From the NCBI GenBank assembly GCA_002684935.1, contig NYWC01000108.1, positions 5,713 to 10,842 of the forward strand: DNA of 5,130 nt, in the 5' to 3' direction. The notes under the pieces were generated by a model, which worked only from the letters and a program-made list of their open reading frames with translations, ran no database searches and was not told the DNA's origin. The stretch comes from Gammaproteobacteria bacterium. Lineage in GTDB: Bacteria > Pseudomonadota > Gammaproteobacteria > Pseudomonadales > Pseudohongiellaceae. The position numbers and the translations under genes are program-made. Shown piece after piece: positions 1-5,130 of the stretch (its first letter is position 1; each line of letters opens with the position of its first letter).

Positions 1-24
1 CGCCTGCTGCGTTTTAGCGCTGGT

Positions 25-1137
25 TTACTTTTTAAAACCAACAAACTCCACCACTTCCAGATCGAACCCAGAAATAGCGTTAAATCGAGCGGGAAAACCC
101 AACAGCCGCATCTTGCCCACGCCTAGATCGCGAAGTATCTGTGAGCCAGTTCCAATGGTCAGATCACTGCCAGCGCGATTCAGCTGGGCGGTCTCGCTGC
201 CCTCCGCCATGGCAGACGCCAGCGTTTGCTCCAGATTCTGCCCGTAATCTTCACTTGATAATAGCACAGCCACGCCCGTACCCTCTTCGCTAATCCGCGC
301 CAGCGCGCTGCCAAACGACCAGCTAGTGCGCTCGGTGTTGAATACTTCGCAGGTATCTCTCAGCGTATTGGGAATATGCACACGGGTTAACGTGGGCTCA
401 TCAGCACCCAACTCACCTTTAACAAAAGCCAGATGAAGACTACCGCTGATGGAATCCACGAACTTGTGCACGGTGAAGGGCCCGTGGGCTGTCTCCATCT
501 CGTAGGTATCGGTGCGCGTTACCGTGTGTTCATTGGCAATACGGTAGTGAATCAGATCGACGATGGTACCGATCTTGAGATCATGCTTCTCCGCGAACTT
601 CTCCAGATCTTCCCTGCGCGCCATTGAGCCATCTTCGTTCATAATTTCAACAATCGCCGCTGCAGGCTGATACCCAGCCAGACGGGCCAGGTCGCAACCA
701 GCCTCGGTATGACCAGCACGACGCAATACCCCACCGGGTTGCGCCATGATGGGAAAAATATGGCCGGGCTGAACAATATCTTCAGGCTGGGAGTCCCCGC
801 CAACCGCAACCTGAATGGTGCGTGCACGATCGGCTGCTGAAATACCGGTAGTAACGCCAGTAGCCGCTTCAATAGAGACGGTGAAGTTGGTGTTGTAAGG
901 CGTGTTGTTCTCGTTCACCATCAGCGGCAGCTTCAAATGCTGACATCGCTCGTGGGTAAGTGTGAGGCAAATCAATCCTCGCGCGTTTTTTGCCATGAAG
1001 TTAATGTCTTCGGTTTGCACGCGTTCGGCAGCAATGATCAGATCGCCTTCATTTTCGCGATCCTCATCATCCATCAATATCACCATCTTGCCGAGGCGGA
1101 TATCGTCGATAATTTCTTCTATTGAATTAAGTTTCAT
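25..1137 (-). CDS. ribBX: RibBX-type protein: DHBP synthase with degenerate GTP cyclohydrolase II-like C-terminal domain
   Basis: The 370-residue protein has two domains. Residues 1-204 are a 3,4-dihydroxy-2-butanone-4-phosphate synthase (RibB), which converts ribulose 5-phosphate to the four-carbon riboflavin precursor plus formate in the cytosol. Visible hallmarks are the acidic metal/substrate loop DDEDRENEGD (23-32), GVTTGISAADR (94-104), the RxxGHTEA-type motif ending at 146, and E164 followed by NEDGSMAR (167-174). Residues about 209-370 follow the GTP cyclohydrolase II (RibA) fold in outline (GPFTVHKF, VKGELG, QILRDLGVGKMRLL 333-346), but the three zinc cysteines are absent (C263 is the only Cys), RVHSECLTGD is replaced by RVHIPNTLRD (252-261), and the EGRGIGL region reads EDYGQNL (296-302). 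This pattern fits the RibBX variant known from Shewanella and other Proteobacteria, so GTP cyclohydrolase II activity is not expected. The ATG at 1137 lies 18 nt after the ribE stop; the ribosome binding site is weak. Stop is TAA. Confidence 0.93.
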   Translation of the reverse strand: MKLNSIEEIIDDIRLGKMVILMDDEDRENEGDLIIAAERVQTEDINFMAKNARGLICLTLTHERCQHLKLPLMVNENNTPYNTNFTVSIEAATGVTTGISAADRARTIQVAVGGDSQPEDIVQPGHIFPIMAQPGGVLRRAGHTEAGCDLARLAGYQPAAAIVEIMNEDGSMARREDLEKFAEKHDLKIGTIVDLIHYRIANEHTVTRTDTYEMETAHGPFTVHKFVDSISGSLHLAFVKGELGADEPTLTRVHIPNTLRDTCEVFNTERTSWSFGSALARISEEGTGVAVLLSSEDYGQNLEQTLASAMAEGSETAQLNRAGSDLTIGTGSQILRDLGVGKMRLLGFPARFNAISGFDLEVVEFVGFKK

Positions 1138-1155
1138 GGGGAATTCTGCGTGGCT

Positions 1156-1812
1156 TTACTTGAAGCCGTGCTGCTCCAGTAGTTGTTCACTGACACCGCG
1201 ACCGTCTGCGTGCTCGCCATCACTGCCGGAGAATAGTTTCTCCAGGTAGCGTGCGATGAGGTCGACTTCGAGGTTTACTTTTTGCCCAGGCCGATACGCG
1301 CCACTAACAGTCTGCTCCTGTGTATGTGGAATGATATTGATTGCGAAATGCATGCCTTCAACTTCATTGACAGTCAGGCTGGTACCGTCGATACAAATTG
1401 ACCCTTTGGCTGCGATATATTTCGTTAGATTCTCGGGAGCTGCAAACACCAGCTTGATGCTCTTGCCTTCATTGCTAGATGAGACCAATTCCCCAACCCC
1501 ATCTACGTGACCGCTTACTATGTGACCGCCAAAACGATTCGAGACAAGCATGGCTTTTTCCAGATTTACGGGAGTGCCAGGCCCGAATTCTCCCAGTGTT
1601 GTGCATCGGAGCGTTTCATTGGAAACATCTGCGGAGAATCCAGTGTTGCTGAGTTTAACTACAGTGAGACAGCAGCCGCTCACTGCAATACTGTCACCTA
1701 ACTTGACATCGCTCAGATCCAGATCGGCAGCGGCAAGCGTCAGGCGCCACTCATCCTGAACGCGCTCTAGGCTTTCAACCTTTCCTATACTCTCAACGAT
1801 TCCTGTAAACAT
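1156..1812 (-). CDS. ribE: Riboflavin synthase, alpha chain
   Basis: This enzyme carries out the final step of riboflavin synthesis, dismutating two molecules of 6,7-dimethyl-8-ribityllumazine into riboflavin and the pyrimidinedione that is recycled by lumazine synthase. It acts in the cytosol as a trimer. The 218-residue protein (E. coli: 213) shows the duplicated lumazine-binding barrel: an N-terminal repeat starting with the conserved MFTGIVE and carrying GDSIAVSGCCLTV (39-51), and a C-terminal repeat starting near GHIVSGHVDG (96-105) with IDGTSLTVN (141-149) and VNLEVDLIARYLEKL (179-193). The tail after 195 is hydrophilic and unremarkable. The start is firm because MFTGIVE is the usual family N-terminus and AAGG lies 3 nt upstream of the ATG (1816-1819). 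It sits 23 nt after ribD and 18 nt before ribBX, so one transcript is likely. The gene is called ribE or ribC depending on the organism. Confidence 0.97.
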   Translation of the reverse strand: MFTGIVESIGKVESLERVQDEWRLTLAAADLDLSDVKLGDSIAVSGCCLTVVKLSNTGFSADVSNETLRCTTLGEFGPGTPVNLEKAMLVSNRFGGHIVSGHVDGVGELVSSSNEGKSIKLVFAAPENLTKYIAAKGSICIDGTSLTVNEVEGMHFAINIIPHTQEQTVSGAYRPGQKVNLEVDLIARYLEKLFSGSDGEHADGRGVSEQLLEQHGFK

Positions 1813-1835
1813 TGACCTTGGTCTCTTTTGTTTGC

Positions 1836-3014
1836 CTATTCAGCAAATCCTGAATTTTCTTGAGGTTTCAGCACCAGCTTAACGTCACTGTCCAACTGCT
1901 GTGTCTCAACAATTTGAAATTCTGGCGCTCCTGACATCTGCGTAATGCCAACGAGTTCCAGCAACGGTTTGGCGTCACTACCCAAAAGTTTGGGCGCAAT
2001 ATAAACCACCAGTTCATCAACCAGCTTACTTTGTAAAAAAGCACCACAAAGTGTGGGACCTGCCTCTATCAAAACTTCATTACATTGGTAATCAGCGGCG
2101 AGGGATTCTAGCACAGTTTGAAGGTCAACTCTGTCCCCCGCCCCTGCTACCCTGCGGTCGACATTCCCGTTTTCTGACAGCTCAGATTCCTCGACACCAG
2201 CAGTGGAATAGAGCACTACCCGTCCATCCAAACTAAGCAATTTTGCGGTAGCGGGCATGCGGCGTCTGCTATCGAGAACAATACGCAGTGGCGGCTCTCG
2301 CAGATTCAGCTCATTATTCAGCAACTGTGCTTCACTCAGACCCAACTCACCCCTGCGCACATTGAGGGAAGGATCGTCCGCCAGCACTGTTCCTATCCCC
2401 GTTAGAACGGCGCTACTGGCTGCGCGCAGCCGCTGCACATCTGCCCGTGAAGCGGTATTCGTAATCCATTTACTAACGCCATTGGCAAGGGCTGTACGTC
2501 CGTCGAGGCTCATCGCGAGCTTCATGCGAACCAATGGGCGCCCCTGTTCAATACGACGAAAGAATCCAGGATTCAGACGGCGAGCTGCTCTCTCGAAATC
2601 AGGAAGCATAATGACTTCAATGCCTGCTTCTTCCATCTTGGCAATGCCTTTACCGGCAACTTCCGGGTTGGGATCCTGCATCGGGATAACAACCCGAACG
2701 ATACCGGCCGCAATCAGGGCATCACTGCAGGGGCCGGTTTTCCCGTGATGGGCACAGGGTTCAAGACTGACAAATGCGGTGGCGCCACGCGGATCTCGCC
2801 CGGCGTTAGTCAGTGCCATAACTTCCGCGTGGTCAGCACCAGCAGCACTGTGCCAACCCTCGGATATGACCTGGCCGTCATTGACAAGCACACAGCCTAC
2901 TCTTGGATTCGGCGCAGCAGTTAACACAGAATCTGCCAGATCCAGTGCCCGCTGCATATGGACTGGCCAGTCAAGAAAGGTCGCGTCCAGCTCTGTATTG
3001 TGTTTGTGTTGCAT
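1836..3014 (-). CDS. ribD: Bifunctional riboflavin deaminase/reductase RibD
   Basis: RibD deaminates the pyrimidine product of GTP cyclohydrolase II and then reduces its ribosyl side chain with NADPH, two middle steps of riboflavin synthesis. Counted from the ATG at 3014 it has 392 residues. The N-terminal cytidine-deaminase-like domain (about 15-150) has PNPRVGC (35-41), HAE (62-64) and EPC (85-87) with a second cysteine at 96: H62, C87 and C96 are the expected zinc ligands and E64 the proton shuttle. The C-terminal reductase domain has RMKLAMSLDGR (163-173), SKWIT (181-185), TVLADDPSL (209-217), EAGPTL (317-322) and LVDELVVYIAPKLLGSDA. The frame stays open upstream to a TTG at 3077, but the added 21 residues have no counterpart in E. 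coli RibD and the TTG lacks a purine-rich site. The ATG at 3014 has only GGAA before it, so the exact start is less sure than the identity. Stop is TAG. Confidence 0.95.
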   Translation of the reverse strand: MQHKHNTELDATFLDWPVHMQRALDLADSVLTAAPNPRVGCVLVNDGQVISEGWHSAAGADHAEVMALTNAGRDPRGATAFVSLEPCAHHGKTGPCSDALIAAGIVRVVIPMQDPNPEVAGKGIAKMEEAGIEVIMLPDFERAARRLNPGFFRRIEQGRPLVRMKLAMSLDGRTALANGVSKWITNTASRADVQRLRAASSAVLTGIGTVLADDPSLNVRRGELGLSEAQLLNNELNLREPPLRIVLDSRRRMPATAKLLSLDGRVVLYSTAGVEESELSENGNVDRRVAGAGDRVDLQTVLESLAADYQCNEVLIEAGPTLCGAFLQSKLVDELVVYIAPKLLGSDAKPLLELVGITQMSGAPEFQIVETQQLDSDVKLVLKPQENSGFAE

Positions 3015-3101
3015 GAGTTCCGACAACCGCAACCCTTGGCGGCGGATAGCTGCAGCGACTCGATGGAGCGGCGGCAATGACGATAGTTGAAAAGGAGCGA
3101 G

Positions 3102-3110
3102 ATTCTAGCA
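3102..3110 (-). promoter_or_regulatory. Possible extended -10 promoter for ribD
   Basis: On the minus strand the sequence reads TGC-TAGAAT (3110 down to 3102): a five-of-six match to the -10 hexamer, preceded by the TGn of an extended -10. The hexamer 17 nt upstream (TCCAAA) is a poor -35. Transcription would start near 3095, giving a leader of about 80 nt before the ATG at 3014 and letting the rib genes be expressed separately from glyA-nrdR. This is sequence matching only. Confidence 0.3.
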
Positions 3111-3130
3111 GAATAGACAGCAGATTTGGA

Positions 3131-3147
3131 CTCAGCCCTTGGCTGAG
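3131..3147 (-). repeat. Perfect 7-bp hairpin between nrdR and ribD
   Basis: CTCAGCC and GGCTGAG flank a 3-nt loop, 19 nt after the nrdR stop. In the minus-strand RNA the loop is AAG. No T-run follows on the minus strand (the next bases are TCCAAATCTG), so it does not look like a standard intrinsic terminator. It could act as a 3' end stabiliser for the glyA-nrdR message, a weak pause site, or nothing. Confidence 0.4.
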
Positions 3148-3166
3148 AATAATATGCTGCAAAGGC

Positions 3167-3625
3167 TCAGGGGTTGTCTTTTGACAGTTTGTCGATTTCA
3201 GCCCTGAATTCAGCCAGGTCCTTGAAGCTACGATAGACCGAGGCGAAACGGACAAACGCCACCTCGTCCAGCTCTCGCAGCTCCTTCATTACCTGCTCAC
3301 CTACGGCGCGGGACTGAATTTCCCGTTCACCGGTCGAGCGCAGATTCGCCTTGATATGATTTACAGCTTCCTCTACGCGCTCGATGCTGACCGGTCGCTT
3401 TTCCAGCGCCTTATTCAAGCCAGCGAAGAGCTTTTCCTCGTTGAATGGCTCGCGAACGCCATTTTGTTTGATGATGCGGGGCATCACTAGTTCAGCTGAT
3501 TCATAGGTAGTGAAGCGCTCTTCACAGGTAATACATTCACGCCGGCGGCGCACATGATTACCTTCCGTGACTAATCGGGAATCAATGACTTTGGTATCGA
3601 TCGCGCTGCAGAAGGGACAGTGCAT
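3167..3625 (-). CDS. nrdR: Transcriptional repressor NrdR (zinc ribbon plus ATP-cone)
   Basis: NrdR senses ATP/dATP and represses ribonucleotide reductase operons by binding paired NrdR boxes. The 152-residue protein matches the family's usual length. It opens with the family-typical MHCPFC; C3, C6, C31 and C34 form the zinc ribbon, with the arginine-rich VRRRREC (25-31) and ERFTTYE (36-42) that belong to the DNA-binding part. The ATP-cone follows at about 49-139, beginning VMPRIIKQNGVREPFNEEKL and including LEKRPVS, GEREIQSRAVG and VAFVRFASVYRSF. The start is fixed by the conserved N-terminus. It begins 15 nt after the glyA stop, so the two are probably cotranscribed, while ribD follows after 152 nt. 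The nrdR-ribD linkage is also found in E. coli. Nothing is missing from the metal-binding or nucleotide-binding regions. Confidence 0.98.
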   Translation of the reverse strand: MHCPFCSAIDTKVIDSRLVTEGNHVRRRRECITCEERFTTYESAELVMPRIIKQNGVREPFNEEKLFAGLNKALEKRPVSIERVEEAVNHIKANLRSTGEREIQSRAVGEQVMKELRELDEVAFVRFASVYRSFKDLAEFRAEIDKLSKDNP

Positions 3626-3640
3626 GGTTTAACTCACTAC

Positions 3641-4900
3641 TCAGGCTTGCTGGTAAACAGGATACCTGGCGCACAGAGCCAGAACCTTTTGCTTGACCTC
3701 GGCGATGACGGCCTTGTTATCAAGGTCATCGAGCACGTCACACATCCAGCCGGTTAGCTCCGCACAATCGCCTTCAACGAAACCACGAGTGGTTATCGCT
3801 GGCGTACCGATGCGCAGACCGCTGGTCACAAACGGTGGGTTCGGGTCGTTGGGTACTGCGTTTTTATTGACCGTAACATTGGCTTTGTCCAGAGCCGCGT
3901 CTGCATCCTTGCCGGTGATACCTTGACGGATCAGGCTCAACAGAAACAGGTGATCATCCGTGCCATTTGAAACGATGTCGTAGCCGCGATCTATAAAACC
4001 CTGGGCCATGACCTTGGCGTTCTTGACCACCTGCTCCTGATATTCCTTGAATTCAGGGCTCATGGCTTCTTTAAAGCAGACTGCCTTAGCCGCAATCACG
4101 TGCATCAAGGGTCCACCCTGACTCTCGGGGAAAACGGAGAAATTTAGCTTCTTCTCCAGCTCAGGATTAGCGCGCGCCAAAATGATACCACCGCGAGGAC
4201 CGCGCAAGGTCTTGTGGGTTGTCGACGTGGTTACATCCGCAATATTGACCGGGCTCGGGTAAACGCCAGCCGCTACCAACCCTGAAACATGCGCCATGTC
4301 CACTACCATATAGGCACCTACACTGTCCGCAATATCACGAAATTTCTGCCAGTCTACGATCCGCGAGTAGGCTGAAAAACCACCCATAAGAATGCGGGGC
4401 TTGTGCTCCTCGGCGAGCCTGGCAATCTGATCGTAGTCGATCTCGCCAGTTTCGTTATTGAGGCCGTACTGAACCGCATTGTAGATGCGCCCAGAGAAGC
4501 TGACGGTCGCACCGTGAGTGAGGTGGCCGCCATCGGCAAGGCTCATCCCCAGAACTGTGTCACCGGGCTTGGCCAATGCCATATACACTGCAGCATTAGC
4601 CTGGGAGCCGGAATGCGGCTGCACGTTGGCATAATCGGCGCCGAATAACTCCATGGCGCGGGCAATGGCCAATTCTTCGACAGTGTCGACGAATTCGCAG
4701 CCGCCATAGTAGCGCTTGCGAGGGTAACCTTCCGCATACTTGTTAGTGAGTACTGAGCCCTGCGCTTCCATGATGAAAGGGCTGGCGTGGTTTTCCGAGG
4801 CAATGAGTTCGATATGCTGTTCCTGGCGGGATCTCTCAGCTTCGATAGCCGCACTGATTTCCGGATCAAATTCTGCGAGGCTGATATCGGTTCTAAACAT
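3641..4900 (-). CDS. glyA: Serine hydroxymethyltransferase
   Basis: This PLP enzyme interconverts serine plus tetrahydrofolate and glycine plus 5,10-methylene-tetrahydrofolate, the main source of one-carbon units for thymidylate, purines and methionine. The 419-residue protein (E. coli: 417) is colinear with E. coli GlyA. Seen are IELIASEN (30-37), LTNKYAEGYP..RYYGG (51-67), PHSGSQAN (95-102), DGGHLTHG (123-130), DMAHVSGLVAAG (201-212), the PLP lysine K230 in TTSTTHKTLRGPRGG, and the substrate carboxylate arginine R363 in SGLRIGTPAIT. No catalytic residue is missing. The ATG at 4900 has a good GGAG 5 nt upstream (4906-4909), and the N-terminus lines up with the E. coli enzyme. It is the first gene of a likely glyA-nrdR unit. 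The 190-nt gap before it carries paired inverted repeats that may control it. Confidence 0.98.
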   Translation of the reverse strand: MFRTDISLAEFDPEISAAIEAERSRQEQHIELIASENHASPFIMEAQGSVLTNKYAEGYPRKRYYGGCEFVDTVEELAIARAMELFGADYANVQPHSGSQANAAVYMALAKPGDTVLGMSLADGGHLTHGATVSFSGRIYNAVQYGLNNETGEIDYDQIARLAEEHKPRILMGGFSAYSRIVDWQKFRDIADSVGAYMVVDMAHVSGLVAAGVYPSPVNIADVTTSTTHKTLRGPRGGIILARANPELEKKLNFSVFPESQGGPLMHVIAAKAVCFKEAMSPEFKEYQEQVVKNAKVMAQGFIDRGYDIVSNGTDDHLFLLSLIRQGITGKDADAALDKANVTVNKNAVPNDPNPPFVTSGLRIGTPAITTRGFVEGDCAELTGWMCDVLDDLDNKAVIAEVKQKVLALCARYPVYQQA

Positions 4901-4905
4901 CTATT

Positions 4906-4909
4906 CTCC
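4906..4909 (-). promoter_or_regulatory. Ribosome binding site of glyA
   Basis: GGAG on the minus strand ends 5 nt before the glyA ATG, the clearest Shine-Dalgarno site in the window. It lies only 3 nt downstream of an 11-nt segment (4913-4923) that can base-pair with a segment further upstream, so access to it could depend on leader folding. Confidence 0.75.
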
Positions 4910-4912
4910 GTG

Positions 4913-5007
4913 TATTGACAGGGTAAATCAGGCCGTAGTCTCGAAGAAACTATTCTAACCGAAGGCTGCCGCTAGAGCATCAAGATATTGGGTACGCCCT
5001 GTCAATA
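4913..5007 (-). repeat. Long-range 11-bp inverted repeat in the glyA upstream region
   Basis: TATTGACAGGG at 5007-4997 and CCCTGTCAATA at 4923-4913 (minus strand) are exact reverse complements separated by 73 nt. The downstream arm ends 3 nt before the glyA ribosome binding site. The intervening stretch can form a 7-bp stem with a triloop (4952-4946 with 4942-4936, one G-U pair). The upstream arm overlaps the 4981-5012 inverted repeat, so the two pairings cannot coexist in one RNA. The repeat is seen directly; an RNA role is inferred and holds only if transcription begins upstream of 5012. Confidence 0.5.
4952..4957 (-). promoter_or_regulatory. Possible -10 element of an activator-dependent glyA promoter
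   Basis: TAGAAT on the minus strand matches five of six bases of the -10 consensus and would start transcription near 4945, leaving a leader of about 45 nt. The -35 region 17 nt upstream (ATGCTC) is very poor. The two palindromic boxes would then be centred near -41 and -63, positions typical of activators. An alternative -35, TTGACA at 5005-5000, has no acceptable -10 at normal spacing. Weak evidence. Confidence 0.3.
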
Positions 5008-5012
5008 TCTTG
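4981..5012. repeat. Perfect 10-bp inverted repeat made of two near-palindromic boxes
   Basis: CAAGATATTG (4981-4990) and CAATATCTTG (5003-5012) are exact reverse complements with a 12-nt spacer. Each arm is itself a palindrome apart from one mismatched pair (CAAnATnTTG), and the boxes extend as direct repeats TCAAnATnTTGGGT with centres 22 bp apart, about two helical turns. This looks like a tandem operator for a dimeric or multimeric regulator. In RNA it could form a 10-bp hairpin. A T5 run follows on the plus strand, but no plus-strand gene precedes it, so a terminator role is unlikely. Confidence 0.6.
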
Positions 5013-5034
5013 GGTTTTTGGCCGCAACAGCAGC

Positions 5035-5052
5035 CGCTGCTATAAAGCAGCG
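5035..5052. repeat. Perfect 7-bp hairpin upstream of glyA
   Basis: CGCTGCT (5035-5041) and AGCAGCG (5046-5052) are exact reverse complements around a 4-nt loop (ATAA on the plus strand). If a minus-strand gene ends at 5091, the hairpin lies about 40 nt after its stop, a fitting place for a 3' end structure, but no T-run follows on that strand. On the plus strand it is followed by TTT only. Confidence 0.4.
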
Positions 5053-5090
5053 TTTGATAAGCTTAATAGCTGTTTTGAATCACTCTGCGG

Positions 5091-5130
5091 TTACTGATTG
5101 TCTTCGTTGGCAGAATAAATCTCTTGTAGG
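5091..5130 (-). CDS. Possible C-terminal end of an upstream gene (partial)
   Basis: One minus-strand frame entering from the right edge reads LQEIYSANEDNQ and stops at TAA (5093-5091). The composition resembles an ordinary hydrophilic C-terminus, and the hairpin at 5035-5052 lies downstream. Twelve residues are too few to identify a family. A second minus-strand frame is also open here for about 21 codons, so this call is a guess resting on composition. Confidence 0.2.
   Translation of the reverse strand, partial: LQEIYSANEDNQ

Noticed and set aside
1..24. Start of ribH
   Set aside because: ribH is the expected next gene, but these 24 nt contain no start codon or recognisable RibH sequence.
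25..510. Functional GTP cyclohydrolase II (true RibBA)
   Set aside because: The C-x10-C-x-C zinc site and the EGRGIGL motif are both absent, so the activity should not be annotated.
639..872. Alternative minus-strand frame of 77 codons inside ribBX
   Set aside because: It overlaps the conserved RibB domain, whose motifs are intact in the main frame; no frameshift is needed to explain the gene.
2257..2748. Open plus-strand frame of 163 codons opposite ribD
   Set aside because: It lies wholly within the well-supported ribD coding region, and its arginine- and serine-rich translation looks like the antisense of a coding strand and matches no family I recognise.
3015..3166. FMN riboswitch (RFN element) upstream of ribD
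   Set aside because: The conserved RFN blocks (GGGGTGAAA-type and CCGGCGGTAA-type segments) are absent from the gap between nrdR and ribD.
4915..4920. TTGACA as a plus-strand -35 box
   Set aside because: No -10-like hexamer lies 16-18 nt downstream on the plus strand, and no plus-strand gene is seen; it is better explained as part of the 11-bp inverted repeat.
4901..5130. Glycine or tetrahydrofolate riboswitch, or PurR box, upstream of glyA
   Set aside because: I could not find the conserved cores of these riboswitches or an ACGCAAACGTTTTCGT-like PurR site.

Overview
The window is an ordinary chromosomal housekeeping segment from a gammaproteobacterium outside the enteric group. All five complete genes lie on the minus strand, so transcription runs from high to low coordinates: glyA, nrdR, ribD, ribE, ribBX. 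The gammaproteobacterial assignment rests on close similarity of GlyA, NrdR, RibD and RibE to their E. coli counterparts, on the nrdR-ribD linkage, and on the Pseudomonas-like order ribD-ribE-ribB-type gene. The genus cannot be read from the sequence.

From right to left: 4901-5130 is non-coding DNA upstream of glyA, except for what may be the last dozen codons of another minus-strand gene at the right edge. It holds several inverted repeats. glyA (3641-4900, serine hydroxymethyltransferase) is followed 15 nt later by nrdR (3167-3625, repressor of ribonucleotide reductase genes). A 152-nt gap with a small perfect hairpin and a possible promoter separates nrdR from ribD (1836-3014, deaminase/reductase). 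ribE (1156-1812, riboflavin synthase) and ribBX (25-1137) follow at 23 and 18 nt. The window ends 24 nt after ribBX; ribH is the expected next gene by analogy with related genomes but is not in the window.

The three rib genes supply the ribulose-5-phosphate branch (RibB domain), two middle steps of the GTP branch (RibD) and the last step (RibE). The GTP cyclohydrolase II step is not supplied here: the C-terminal half of the RibBA-like protein has lost the zinc cysteines and the active-site motif, which makes it a RibBX-type protein, so a separate ribA must exist elsewhere if the pathway is complete. glyA and nrdR both bear on DNA precursor supply, through one-carbon units for thymidylate and through control of ribonucleotide reductase.

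No new multi-gene system is visible. The parts most worth a second look are the glyA upstream region, where one 16-nt segment can pair with either of two others and where two near-palindromic boxes sit 22 bp apart, and the degenerate RibX domain.
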